A stretch of 10,297 nucleotides of DNA from Bacteroidales bacterium (GTDB lineage Bacteria; Bacteroidota; Bacteroidia; Bacteroidales; Dysgonomonadaceae), in NCBI GenBank assembly GCA_012799155.1, contig JAAZLV010000188.1, positions 1-10,297 on the forward strand. Reading direction: 5' to 3'. Under the pieces are notes generated by a model. The model had not been told where the DNA came from, searched no databases, and saw nothing but the letters and a program-made list of their open reading frames with translations. Shown here piece by piece: positions 1-7,637 of the stretch (position 1 is its first letter; the number at the start of each line of letters is the position of its first letter). Both the position numbers and the translations under genes were made by a program.

Positions 1-2237
1 CGACGGGTCATGATATCTTTCTCCGCCGGATCCATGCTGAGGGCTAATGCCGGCAGGCTGTCGGTCACCAGGTTGATCCAAAGGATCAGGATCGGGGTGA
101 GCGGGTTCCCGATGTTGAAGATGGAGGCGATGAAAATCAGCAGCACCTCGCCCACATTGGCCGAGAGTAGGAACTGTATCGCCTTTAGAATGTTGTCGTA
201 GATGCGGCGTCCCTCTTCCACCGCCCCCACGATGGTGGCGAAGTTATCATCGGTAAGAATCACATCGGAGGCATCCTTGGCTACCTCAGTTCCCACGATA
301 CCCATCGAGACACCGATGTCGGCTTGCTTCAGTGCAGGGGCGTCATTCACCCCATCACCTGTCATCGCCACGATCTGGCCCTGCGACTGCCAGGCTTGCA
401 CGATACGCACCTTGTGCTCTGGCGCCACCCGCGCGTAGACAGAGTAATCCTTCACATCGTGCCGCAGCGACTCGTCGGTCATCGCTGCCAGATCGTTGCC
501 GGTAATTGCCCTGTCACCCTCCTGGTAGATGCCTATCTCATCAGCAATGGCAACCGCGGTTACTTTGTGGTCTCCAGTAATCATCACGGGGCGGATGCCG
601 GCAGTGCGACACTTCTTCACCGCTTCCACCACTTCGGGACGGGCTGGGTCTATCAGTCCAAGCAAACCAACAAACACCAGCTCCTTTTCTACTGTCTCAA
701 CATTCACCTCGGCAGGCACTGCGTCGATGTCACGATAAGCGACTGCCAGTACGCGCAGTGCCGACTGCGCCATGCGATGGTTCTCCTCCAGGATTGTCGA
801 CCGGTCCTCGTCGGTAAGGGGACGCACCTTGCCATGAATCAGTATGTCAGTAGAGACCGACAGCACCTCGTCTAGTCCACCCTTTACGTTGACACGCAAC
901 TGACCTTCCTCCATACGATTAATGGTAGCCATACGCTTTCGTTCTGAGTCGAAGGGAACTTCCTGCAGTCGCGGATATTGCTTTTCCAGTTCGTTCTTGT
1001 TCATTTTCAGCTCCAGTGCCACATCCACGATGGCTGTCTCTGTAGGATCTCCGGCCGTCTCATGCGATCCCTCCTCCGTGGTCTTCAAATGGGCATCGGT
1101 ACAGAGTAGCGAGCTCATCAGCAGCATCCGTTCATCTTCATCAAGCTCCTCGGGCAGTGGTGCATTGCGAAAATCGATGCGATTGCCGCCGCTCCATCCC
1201 TCCACGATTGTCATCTTGTTTTGTGTGAGGGTACCTGTCTTGTCGGAGCAGATCACTGTAGTGCTGCCCAGTGTCTCCACAGAAGGGAGTGTGCGCACGA
1301 TGGCGTTCAGTTTCACCAGTCGCTGCACTCCGATGGCCAACACAATGGTGGAAACGATTTGCAGCCCTTCAGGAATGGCTGCCACAGCCAGACTCACCGC
1401 CATCATCAGCATCTCCAGCCAGTCATTGCCGTAGAGGATACCAACTCCGAAGATCAATGCACAGATACCCAGCGCCACGTAACCCAGAATACGGCCCAAC
1501 TGATGCAGCCGCTTTCCCATGGGGGTGTCGGTATTCTCGGTATGTTGTAGCATATGAGCGATCTTGCCCACTTCGGTCTCCATACCGGTAGCTACCACAA
1601 GTCCTTTTCCGCGGCCATAGGTCACGACGCTGGTAGAGAATGCCATGTTGTCACGGTCGCCCAGCGGCACCTCATCCTCCTCCAGTAGTCCGTCATGCTT
1701 CTCCACGGGCACCGACTCACCTGTCAGGGCCGACTCCTGCACCTTCATGTTCACCGCTTCCAGCAGTCTCAAATCGGCCGGGATGATGTCACCTGTATCG
1801 AGGATCACGATGTCGCCCGGTACGATGGCCGTGGAGACAACCTCCGCAACCTGTCCTCCGCGCAACACCTTTGTCTGGGGTGCACTCATCCTGTTCAGTG
1901 CGTCAAGCGATGATTGCGCTTTACGTTCCTGCACCGTTCCAATGATTGCGTTGATGATCAATATAGCCAGAATCACATAGCTCTCGGTCAGCCCCTCATG
2001 ATGCATCACACCAATTATACCCGAGATGATGGCTGCAATGAAGAGGATCACCACCATGCTGCTCTTGAACTGCTCAAAGAACATTGTGACCAGTGATTTC
2101 TGCTTCGTTGACTTCAGTTCATTGGGACCGTGGCTTGAGAGGCGTTGTTTCACCTCCTCAGTTGATAGTCCGGTATTGACATTCGAGTTAAAATGCATCA
2201 GCAGTTCTTCTGCCGGCTGTTTGTGATAGGGTTTCAT
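1..2237 (-). CDS. P2-type (Ca2+-translocating) P-type ATPase, C-terminus cut by window edge
   Basis: This is an integral inner-membrane ion pump that probably exports Ca2+ using ATP. The start at 2237 gives [13 protein letters not shown], followed by a typical N-terminal cation-ATPase domain. Visible in order: hydrophobic M1 and M2 (about residues 59-78 and 84-102), the actuator-domain TGES (E174), M4 with AAIPEGL (E290), the phosphorylation motif CSDKTGTLT (D332), a KGG nucleotide-binding motif, [16 protein letters not shown] (D628, D632), M5 with NVGE (N694, E697) and M6 with NLVTD (D726). The M4, M5 and M6 residues match the Ca2+ ligands of SERCA-type pumps, which argues for P2A rather than a heavy-metal or K+ ATPase. 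The frame is open without interruption to base 1. About 745 codons are present; bacterial relatives are near 880-900 residues, so the M7-M10 region is missing from view. One oddity is Q293 after PEGL, where Ca2+ pumps usually have proline. Substrate is inferred; M8 ligands cannot be checked. Confidence 0.93.
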   Translation of the reverse strand, partial: MKPYHKQPAEELLMHFNSNVNTGLSTEEVKQRLSSHGPNELKSTKQKSLVTMFFEQFKSSMVVILFIAAIISGIIGVMHHEGLTESYVILAILIINAIIGTVQERKAQSSLDALNRMSAPQTKVLRGGQVAEVVSTAIVPGDIVILDTGDIIPADLRLLEAVNMKVQESALTGESVPVEKHDGLLEEDEVPLGDRDNMAFSTSVVTYGRGKGLVVATGMETEVGKIAHMLQHTENTDTPMGKRLHQLGRILGYVALGICALIFGVGILYGNDWLEMLMMAVSLAVAAIPEGLQIVSTIVLAIGVQRLVKLNAIVRTLPSVETLGSTTVICSDKTGTLTQNKMTIVEGWSGGNRIDFRNAPLPEELDEDERMLLMSSLLCTDAHLKTTEEGSHETAGDPTETAIVDVALELKMNKNELEKQYPRLQEVPFDSERKRMATINRMEEGQLRVNVKGGLDEVLSVSTDILIHGKVRPLTDEDRSTILEENHRMAQSALRVLAVAYRDIDAVPAEVNVETVEKELVFVGLLGLIDPARPEVVEAVKKCRTAGIRPVMITGDHKVTAVAIADEIGIYQEGDRAITGNDLAAMTDESLRHDVKDYSVYARVAPEHKVRIVQAWQSQGQIVAMTGDGVNDAPALKQADIGVSMGIVGTEVAKDASDVILTDDNFATIVGAVEEGRRIYDNILKAIQFLLSANVGEVLLIFIASIFNIGNPLTPILILWINLVTDSLPALALSMDPAEKDIMTR

Positions 2238-2385
2238 TGATTGTTCTTTAGGTTGTGAACATCTCTTTTTCCAGGTGTGAATGCCCCCAACCGTATGCGG
2301 TGGAGGTTATTTTTGACAGCTATATTAACAACTTACAACGGCAATTGTTTACCTTCCGATTTACTCCCTATCCTGCCAAACTAAT

Positions 2386-2410
2386 ATGTTATAAAACATA
2401 ACCATAACAT
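2386..2410. repeat. ATGTTAT/ATAACAT inverted repeat with tandem CATAAC
   Basis: ATGTTAT at 2386-2392 is the reverse complement of ATAACAT at 2404-2410. Inside lie two adjacent copies of CATAAC (2397-2402 and 2403-2408), so GTTAT at 2388-2392 can also pair with ATAAC at 2398-2402. A further CATAAC occurs at 2658-2663, close to the EF-G2 start. The arrangement could be a binding site for a dimeric regulator of either divergent gene. The region is AT-rich, so chance occurrence is a real alternative. Confidence 0.35.
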
Positions 2411-2436
2411 TTCTCTTTGTCATCCTTATTTTATAA

Positions 2437-2468
2437 ATTGCAACGCTGATCACGACAGGTTGACTTTG
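2437..2468 (+). promoter_or_regulatory. Candidate Bacteroidales-type promoter for the EF-G2 gene
   Basis: The Bacteroides primary sigma factor is known to use a TTTG element near -33 and TAnnTTTG near -7, about 19-21 bases apart. Here ATTG (2437-2440) is followed by 20 bases and then TGACTTTG (2461-2468), one mismatch from each element. Transcription would begin near 2475 and leave a leader of about 200 bases before the EF-G2 start. The -7 element lies inside the left arm of the inverted repeat at 2461-2493. This is inference from motif matching only. Confidence 0.35.
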
Positions 2469-2493
2469 CCGGTCTCACGCCGTTGCAAAGTCA
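2461..2493. repeat. Perfect 9-bp inverted repeat, candidate operator or leader hairpin
   Basis: TGACTTTGC at 2461-2469 is exactly reversed and complemented by GCAAAGTCA at 2485-2493, with a 15-base spacer. Within the spacer CGG (2470-2472) can pair with CCG (2480-2482), leaving a two-base TT bulge and a seven-base loop, so the element could also fold in RNA. It is not followed by a strict U tract of terminator type and lies between divergent genes, so an operator or leader structure is more likely than a terminator. The left arm overlaps the candidate -7 element. Confidence 0.6.
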
Positions 2494-2551
2494 TTTTTCA
2501 TACCGCTGCACCCCGGCCATCAAGCATTTATTGCATTGGAGGGAGGCAGTA

Positions 2552-2590
2552 ATGATTTTAGCCACTCTAAATTTTAAATACTTGATATAA
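2552..2590 (+). CDS. Possible 12-residue leader ORF upstream of EF-G2
   Basis: An ATG at 2552 opens a 12-codon frame, MILATLNFKYLI, ending at TAA 2588-2590. It is preceded by a purine-rich GGAGGGAGG about five bases upstream, which is the best Shine-Dalgarno-like sequence in this intergenic region. It would lie in the leader of the EF-G2 transcript if the candidate promoter near 2468 is used. I know of no homologue, and so short a frame can arise by chance. Strong Shine-Dalgarno sequences are also not the norm in Bacteroidota, so this is a weak call. Confidence 0.12.
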   Translation: MILATLNFKYLI

Positions 2591-2611
2591 TTCTAATCAT
2601 GATACTAGTAT

Positions 2612-2637
2612 GAGTAAATTCTAGCAAAATTTCACTC
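2612..2637 (+). other. Weak AT-rich hairpin in the EF-G2 leader
   Basis: GAGTAAATT (2612-2620) can pair with AATTT-C-ACTC (2628-2637), with one bulged C and a seven-base loop CTAGCAA. It ends 46 bases before the EF-G2 start codon. The stem is mostly A-U and its stability is uncertain. It might influence translation or message stability, but nothing in the sequence proves a function. Confidence 0.25.
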
Positions 2638-2683
2638 CGATTACAAGTTACAAATACCATAACTTATTAAATCAATAAATCCT

Positions 2684-4840
2684 ATGAAAGTGTACAAAAC
2701 AAACGAAATCAAGAACATTGCTGTCATTGGCAATGCCGGATCAGGTAAGACCACGCTCGCAGAGGCCATGCTCTTCGAGTGTGGTCTTATAAAACGACGC
2801 GGATCCGTGGATGGGAAGAACAGTGTAAGTGACTACTTCCCTGTTGAGAAGGAATATGGATACTCGGTCTTCTCGACCGTCTTCTCTTACGAGTGGAAAG
2901 ATAAATTGATGAACTTTATCGACTGCCCCGGATCGGATGATTTTGTAGGTGGAGTGATTTCTGCACTCCATGTCACCGATATGGCACTGATGTTGATTGA
3001 TGCCGCCAACGGCGTGGAGGTGGGTACTGTGAATCAGTTCCGCTATGTAGATGAACTGAAGAAGCCGATGGTGTTACTGGTGAACCAGATGGACCATGAC
3101 AAGGCAGATTATGACAACACCCTTGCAGGGCTCCGCGAGTTCTACGGCAACAAGGTGGTACCGGTGCAATACCCGACAGGTAGCGGTAGTTCCTTCAATG
3201 GTATCGTAGATGTGCTGAAACAGAAGTTCTACAAATGGGCCCCGGGAGCTGGTGCTCCTGAGGTGCTGGAGATTCCGGACAGCGAGAAGGAACGTGCCGG
3301 TGAATACTACCAGGCACTACTCGAAGCAGCCGCAGAGAATGATGAAGGTCTGATGGAGAAATACTTCGACCAGGGATCACTCACCGAGGAGGAGATGCGT
3401 GACGGCATTCACAAGGGGATGCTCGACCACACCCTCTTCCCGCTCTTCTGTGCTTCGGCAGAGAAAAATATGGCTGTACACCGTGTCATGAACTTTCTCA
3501 ACATGGTAGCCCCCTCACCTAACGAGGTACCGGCTCCGAACAATAGTGATGGTGAAGAGATAAAACCCGACGCCAATGCACCCGCCAGCCTCTTTTTCTT
3601 CAAGACTACTGTAGAACCGCATATTGGTGAAGTTTCCTACTTCAAGGTGATGTCTGGTACTGTAAAGGAGGGTGATGACCTGACCAACAGCAACCGCTCC
3701 TCGAAGGAACGACTGGCACAACTCTACACCGTGGCAGGACAAATCCGCACCAAGGCGGAAGAGCTGCATGCCGGCAGCATTGGTGCCGCTGTGAAGCTGA
3801 AAGACGTACGCACTGGCAACACCCTCAATGCAAAGGGGATTGACAATCAGTTCAACTTCATCAAATATCCTGAACCGCGATATCGTCGCGCCATTCGTGC
3901 AGTAAATGAATCCAACTCCGAAAAGATGAGTGAGGCACTCACCCGCATGAAGGAGGAGGATCCCACCTGGATTGTCGAGGTCTCCAAGGAATTGAAGCAA
4001 ACCATCGTTTCGGGTCAGGGTGAGTTCCACCTGCGCACCCTCAAATGGCGCCTTGAAAATAACGATAAGATAGAGATCGAATACCTGGAACCGAAGATAC
4101 CTTACCGTGAAACCATCACCAAGACGGCACGTGCCGACTACCGGCACAAGAAGCAGTCGGGTGGTGCAGGTCAGTTTGGAGAGGTACACCTTATTGTGGA
4201 GCCCTACAATGAAGGGTTACCCATGCCGGAGGTCTACCGTTTCAACGGGCAGGAGTTTAAGGTACAGAACCGCGACACGCAGGTGATTGAACTTGACTGG
4301 GGAGGCAAACTGGTCTTCGTGAACAGCATTGTGGGTGGTGCCATCGACACCCGTTTCCTGCCTGCAATTCTGAAGGGAATCATGGGCCGCATGGAACAGG
4401 GACCACTTACCGGTTCTTACGCACGAGATGTAAGGGTGATCGTATATGATGGTAAGATGCACCCGGTGGACTCCAATGAAATCTCTTTCATGCTGGCAGG
4501 AAGGAACGCTTTCAGCACAGCTTTCAAGAACGCAGGACCCAAGATTCTGGAACCGATATATGATGTAACGGTATCCGTTCCAGGAGAATACATGGGTGAT
4601 GTAATGAGCGACCTGCAAGGACGTCGTGCCATGATTATGGGCATGGAGAGTGAAAAAGGGTTTGAGAAGCTGAAGGCTCGTGTGCCTCTGAAAGAAATGA
4701 ACAGTTACTCCACCTCACTCAGCTCCCTCTCCGGTGGCAGGGCATCCTTCACCATGAAGTTCGCAAGTTACGAGCTGGTTCCCTCCGATGTGCAGGAGAA
4801 GTTGCTCAAGGCTTACGAGGAGCAGGAGAAGGAAGATTGA
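2684..4840 (+). CDS. fusA2: Elongation factor G paralog (EF-G2 type) with degenerate GTPase motifs
   Basis: The 718-residue product has the full length and domain order of EF-G, the cytoplasmic factor that drives tRNA-mRNA translocation on the ribosome. The G domain starts with the P-loop GNAGSGKTT (16-24). Domain II is near 300-393, domain III follows near 397, and domain IV carries QSGGAGQFGEV and the tip motif DGKMHPVDS with H593. Domain V contains QGRRAMIMGME. Several GTPase motifs differ from ordinary EF-G: RGITI in switch I is YGYSV (58-62), DTPGH is DCPGS (80-84), so the catalytic histidine is serine, and NKMD is NQMD (134-137). These changes mark it as the second EF-G, not the housekeeping one. 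A Bacteroides EF-G2 has been reported to support translation with little or no GTP hydrolysis during carbon starvation; equivalence here is inference. The gene stands alone on its strand, after a long leader and before a terminator. A Tet(M)-type ribosome protection protein is less likely, given the length and domain IV motifs. Confidence 0.93.
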   Translation: MKVYKTNEIKNIAVIGNAGSGKTTLAEAMLFECGLIKRRGSVDGKNSVSDYFPVEKEYGYSVFSTVFSYEWKDKLMNFIDCPGSDDFVGGVISALHVTDMALMLIDAANGVEVGTVNQFRYVDELKKPMVLLVNQMDHDKADYDNTLAGLREFYGNKVVPVQYPTGSGSSFNGIVDVLKQKFYKWAPGAGAPEVLEIPDSEKERAGEYYQALLEAAAENDEGLMEKYFDQGSLTEEEMRDGIHKGMLDHTLFPLFCASAEKNMAVHRVMNFLNMVAPSPNEVPAPNNSDGEEIKPDANAPASLFFFKTTVEPHIGEVSYFKVMSGTVKEGDDLTNSNRSSKERLAQLYTVAGQIRTKAEELHAGSIGAAVKLKDVRTGNTLNAKGIDNQFNFIKYPEPRYRRAIRAVNESNSEKMSEALTRMKEEDPTWIVEVSKELKQTIVSGQGEFHLRTLKWRLENNDKIEIEYLEPKIPYRETITKTARADYRHKKQSGGAGQFGEVHLIVEPYNEGLPMPEVYRFNGQEFKVQNRDTQVIELDWGGKLVFVNSIVGGAIDTRFLPAILKGIMGRMEQGPLTGSYARDVRVIVYDGKMHPVDSNEISFMLAGRNAFSTAFKNAGPKILEPIYDVTVSVPGEYMGDVMSDLQGRRAMIMGMESEKGFEKLKARVPLKEMNSYSTSLSSLSGGRASFTMKFASYELVPSDVQEKLLKAYEEQEKED

Positions 4841-4868
4841 CAATCAAATATTTTCGTTTTAATGAAGC

Positions 4869-4901
4869 AAGGGCAGCCCGTACGGACTGCCCTTCTTTTT
4901 T
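4869..4901 (+). terminator. Intrinsic terminator of the EF-G2 gene
   Basis: AAGGGCAG (4869-4876) pairs perfectly with CTGCCCTT (4887-4894), and the loop contains the self-complementary CCGTACGG. A run of six T (4896-4901) follows, giving a classical Rho-independent terminator 28 bases after the EF-G2 stop codon. The convergent isocitrate dehydrogenase gene ends at 4939 on the other strand, so its transcript also reaches this hairpin. On that strand the stem is followed only by a mixed T-containing sequence, so it would work less well there. Confidence 0.88.
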
Positions 4902-4938
4902 ATTGAACGTTATTAGCTGTTTATAGTACGCTTCTGTA

Positions 4939-6165
4939 TTATGACTTTTCGCTTCTTTCCAGGTTCCTTTTAAGTGCTTGCAGGAACTGCTGTGTGGTGA
5001 GCCAGCTGTCGCGCGGTGCATCGTTTCCGTGTACCAGCAACGCAAGATCCTTGGTCATCTCACCTCCCTCCACCGTATCGATGCAAACCTGTTCCAACTT
5101 GTTACAGAAATCGATGAGCGGCTGGTTGTTGTCCAGCTTGCCACGATGAGCCAATCCCCGTGTCCAGGCAAAGATGGAAGCAATGGGATTGGTACTGGTT
5201 TCCTTGCCCTGTTGATGCTGCCGGTAGTGGCGTGTAACAGTTCCGTGGGCTGCCTCAGCTTCGACAGTGCTGCCATCGGGTGTCACCAACACGGAAGACA
5301 TCATCCCCAGCGAGCCGAAACCCTGCGCCACAGTATCCGACTGCACGTCGCCATCATAGTTCTTACAGGCCCAGACGAAACCACCATTCCACTTCATGGC
5401 TGAAGCCACCATGTCGTCAATCAACCGGTGCTCATAAGTGATGCCTGCCTTCGCAAACGCATCCTTGAATTCATTCTCATACACCTCCTGGAAGATATCC
5501 TTGAAGCGTCCGTCGTAGGCCTTCAGGATGGTATTCTTCGTCGACATGTAGAGCGGATAGCCTTTGGTCAGCGCCATCTGGAATGAGGAACGGGCAAAGC
5601 CGTAGATCGACTCATCGGTGTTGTACATTGCCATTGCCACGCCGTCGCCCTTGAAGTCATACACCTCCCAGCTGGTCTGTTCACCATCCTCGGTGGTGAA
5701 GGTTAGCGTTAGCTTCCCCTTCCCCTTGATCACCTTGTCGGTAGCACGATACTGGTCGCCGAAAGCATGACGGCCGATGATGATCGGCTCAGTCCAACCC
5801 TGCACGTAGCGGGGGATGTTGGAGCAGATAATTGGCTCGCGGAAGACGGTACCTCCCACGATGTTGCGGATGGTGCCATTGGGCGATCGCCACATCTGTT
5901 TCAGTCCGAACTCCTCCACACGAGCCTCATCGGGCGTGATGGTGGCACACTTGATGCCCACGTTGTACTTCTTGATCGCCTCAGCAGCATCGATTGTCAC
6001 CTGGTCGTTGGTAGCATCACGGTGCTGGATGCTCAGGTCATAATACTTGATGTCGAGGTCGAGATAGGGAAGGATCAACTCCTCTTTGATAAATGACCAG
6101 ATAATTCTGGTCATTTCATCACCATCCAGTTCAACTACTGGATTGGTTACTTTTATTTTCTGCAT
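4939..6165 (-). CDS. icd: Isocitrate dehydrogenase, eukaryote-like homodimeric type, NADP signature
   Basis: The enzyme oxidatively decarboxylates isocitrate to 2-oxoglutarate in the cytoplasm. The 408-residue product aligns along its whole length with human IDH1 and IDH2. Substrate arginines R100, R109 and R132 sit at the same numbers as in human IDH1 (motifs [22 protein letters not shown]). The catalytic lysine is K210 in STKNTILK, and the metal-binding aspartates are D273 and D277 in YDGDVQSD. The coenzyme loop [10 protein letters not shown] keeps the Arg-His pair (R312, H313) that binds the 2'-phosphate of NADP in this subfamily, so NADP use is predicted. It is the last of four genes on this strand. 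It starts nine bases after the citrate synthase stop, in the same frame, so the preceding stop rules out an earlier start and translational coupling is likely. A second, distantly related isocitrate dehydrogenase lies two genes upstream. Nothing in the active site appears damaged. Confidence 0.96.
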   Translation of the reverse strand: MQKIKVTNPVVELDGDEMTRIIWSFIKEELILPYLDLDIKYYDLSIQHRDATNDQVTIDAAEAIKKYNVGIKCATITPDEARVEEFGLKQMWRSPNGTIRNIVGGTVFREPIICSNIPRYVQGWTEPIIIGRHAFGDQYRATDKVIKGKGKLTLTFTTEDGEQTSWEVYDFKGDGVAMAMYNTDESIYGFARSSFQMALTKGYPLYMSTKNTILKAYDGRFKDIFQEVYENEFKDAFAKAGITYEHRLIDDMVASAMKWNGGFVWACKNYDGDVQSDTVAQGFGSLGMMSSVLVTPDGSTVEAEAAHGTVTRHYRQHQQGKETSTNPIASIFAWTRGLAHRGKLDNNQPLIDFCNKLEQVCIDTVEGGEMTKDLALLVHGNDAPRDSWLTTQQFLQALKRNLERSEKS

Positions 6166-6174
6166 GCGTTTACT

Positions 6175-7530
6175 TTATCTTTCGTTGATGGGTACAAAAT
6201 CTTGTTTCTCCCGAACGTTTTTGTAAGCAGGACGAATCAGTCGTTTGCTGGCGAAGTTCATCTCCTCGATGCGGTGTGCCGACCAACCCACAATTCGGGC
6301 CATGGCAAACAGTGGGGTAAATACCTCTGCCGGCAGGCCGATGGCGTCATAAACGAAACCGGAGTAGAAGTCAACGTTGATGCAAGTGCGTGCTTTGGCG
6401 GTCTGCTTCTTAAAGCCTAGGAACACCTCCACGGCACGTTCCTCGATCAGTTCCATGAAGTTGAACTCTTTCTCGCGTCCCTTTTCACGGGCCAGCTCAC
6501 GAGCCTTCTCCTTCAGCAGGTCGGCACGAGGATCGCTCACGGTGTAGACAGCATGGCCGATGCCATAGATGAGACCGGTGCGGTCGTATGCTTCCTTCTT
6601 TAGAATCTTGGTCAAGTAGGCATCGATCTGCTCCACACTGCTCCAGTCGTCCACGTTCTTTTTCATGTCTTCCAGCATACCCTGTACCTTGATGTTGGCA
6701 CCCCCGTGAAGGGGACCCTTCAGAGAACCGATACCGGCTGCGATTGCCGAATAGGTATCGGTTTCGGTAGAACTGGTGACCCGCACCGAGAAGGTGGAGT
6801 TGTTACCGCCACCATGTTCTGCATGCAGTATCAGCGCCAGGTCGAGGATCTTCACATCCAGTTCGGTGTAATTGTCACGTCCCTTCATCATGAATAGGAA
6901 GTTCTCCGCTACGGAGCGATCTTCATAGGGATGACGCACGTGCAGCGAACGCCCCATCTGATCATGACGCATCACCTGGTAAGCATAGGCGATGATGGTG
7001 GGAAACTTGGCTATCAGGTTAAGCGACTGACGTACCAGGTTGTCGGGTGAGATGTCATCGGGATTCTCGTCGTAGGCATACAGCTCCAGCACGCTTCTGG
7101 CAAGGATGTTCATGATGTTCTTCCCCTTCAGTGAGAGGATATTCATGGTGGCCAGATGGTTAAGCGGCATTGTGTGCGCAATCAGGCTGTTCACGGCATC
7201 CAACTCCTCCTTGTTTGGGAGCCGACCGGAGAGCAGCAGGAAGGCAGTCTCCTCGAAGCCGAGCCTGTTTTCAGACTGTACACCTTTCACCAACTCCTCC
7301 ACATCCATGCCGCGGTAGTAGAGCTTTCCCGGTACAGGCTTCAGTGTGCCATCCTCCTGGCGCTCATAGCCCACTACATCACCCACACGAGTGAGTCCAG
7401 CCAGAACACCGGAGTGATCCTCGTTGCGCAGACCGCGCTTCACACCCATTTTTGTAAAGAGGTCCTTGTCGATGTTGCTGGTGAAGGCAATGGAATCAGA
7501 TAAAGTCTTCGTTATTTGTTCATTATTCAT
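6175..7530 (-). CDS. gltA: Citrate synthase
   Basis: This cytoplasmic enzyme condenses oxaloacetate and acetyl-CoA to citrate, the entry step of the oxidative TCA branch. The 451-residue product shows the family signatures: LHAEHGGGNNSTF (H236), GPLHGGAN with active-site H275, GIGHAVYTVSDPR with H326 and R335, NVDFYSG with the catalytic aspartate D387, and ARIVGW with R412. The first 60 or so residues form an N-terminal extension relative to short bacterial enzymes; the form with HAEHGGGNNSTF is seen in anaerobic Firmicutes and Bacteroidota. The start at 7530 is followed by a polar leader MNNEQITKTL and no nearer upstream start was evident. The gene lies 107 bases after the NAD-type isocitrate dehydrogenase and nine bases before the NADP-type one. 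A 2-methylcitrate synthase is an alternative within the family, but the flanking aconitase and isocitrate dehydrogenases favour citrate synthase. Re-citrate synthase is excluded because that enzyme belongs to another fold. Confidence 0.96.
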   Translation of the reverse strand: MNNEQITKTLSDSIAFTSNIDKDLFTKMGVKRGLRNEDHSGVLAGLTRVGDVVGYERQEDGTLKPVPGKLYYRGMDVEELVKGVQSENRLGFEETAFLLLSGRLPNKEELDAVNSLIAHTMPLNHLATMNILSLKGKNIMNILARSVLELYAYDENPDDISPDNLVRQSLNLIAKFPTIIAYAYQVMRHDQMGRSLHVRHPYEDRSVAENFLFMMKGRDNYTELDVKILDLALILHAEHGGGNNSTFSVRVTSSTETDTYSAIAAGIGSLKGPLHGGANIKVQGMLEDMKKNVDDWSSVEQIDAYLTKILKKEAYDRTGLIYGIGHAVYTVSDPRADLLKEKARELAREKGREKEFNFMELIEERAVEVFLGFKKQTAKARTCINVDFYSGFVYDAIGLPAEVFTPLFAMARIVGWSAHRIEEMNFASKRLIRPAYKNVREKQDFVPINER

Positions 7531-7590
7531 CTTTTGATATGTTTTGATTGTAAAATTTCAGTAATATGAAAATGTTGGGCAATGGTTAGA

Positions 7591-7613
7591 GAATGCTGAA
7601 TTAACAGCCATTC
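7591..7613 (-). other. Imperfect hairpin between icd and gltA
   Basis: GAATGCTG (7591-7598) pairs with CAGCCATTC (7605-7613) with one unpaired base, leaving the six-base loop AATTAA. It lies in the 107-base gap, the longest inside the four-gene cluster. No T run follows on the minus strand, so it is not a standard terminator. It might be a processing or stability element, or it might mark partial attenuation before citrate synthase. I found no convincing promoter in this gap; it otherwise contains nothing recognisable. Confidence 0.35.
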
Positions 7614-7637
7614 AATCCATTTTGTTTGTTTGAATCT

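Larger units (their letters stand above)
2238..2683. other. Divergent intergenic regulatory region, 446 bases
   Basis: This AT-rich stretch separates the divergently transcribed Ca2+-ATPase and EF-G2 genes and must hold both promoters unless either is read from elsewhere. I see a perfect 9-bp inverted repeat, a candidate Bacteroidales-type promoter, a tandem CATAAC cluster, a possible 12-codon ORF and a weak hairpin, each listed separately. I could not find a convincing promoter for the ATPase on the minus strand: a TTTG at 2377-2380 has no matching -7 element at the usual spacing. Neither gene has a strong Shine-Dalgarno sequence, as is common in Bacteroidota. No longer ORF or RNA gene was recognised. 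Confidence 0.6.

Noticed and set aside
324..875. Open frame of 183 codons on the plus strand inside the ATPase gene
   Set aside because: The minus-strand frame encodes unmistakable P-type ATPase motifs through the whole stretch.
2602..2611. Perfect 10-bp palindrome ATACTAGTAT upstream of EF-G2
   Set aside because: It is short, AT-rich, without a spacer or repeated copy nearby, and can occur by chance; it is too weak to call an operator.
3515..4189. Open frame of 224 codons on the minus strand inside the EF-G2 gene
   Set aside because: It overlaps a full-length, clearly recognisable EF-G gene on the other strand and its translation shows no recognisable family.
2684..4840. Tet(M)/Tet(O)-like ribosome protection protein instead of EF-G2
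   Set aside because: The length of 718 residues and the conserved EF-G domain IV motifs (QSGGAGQFGEV, HPVDSNE) fit an EF-G paralog better than the shorter Tet proteins.
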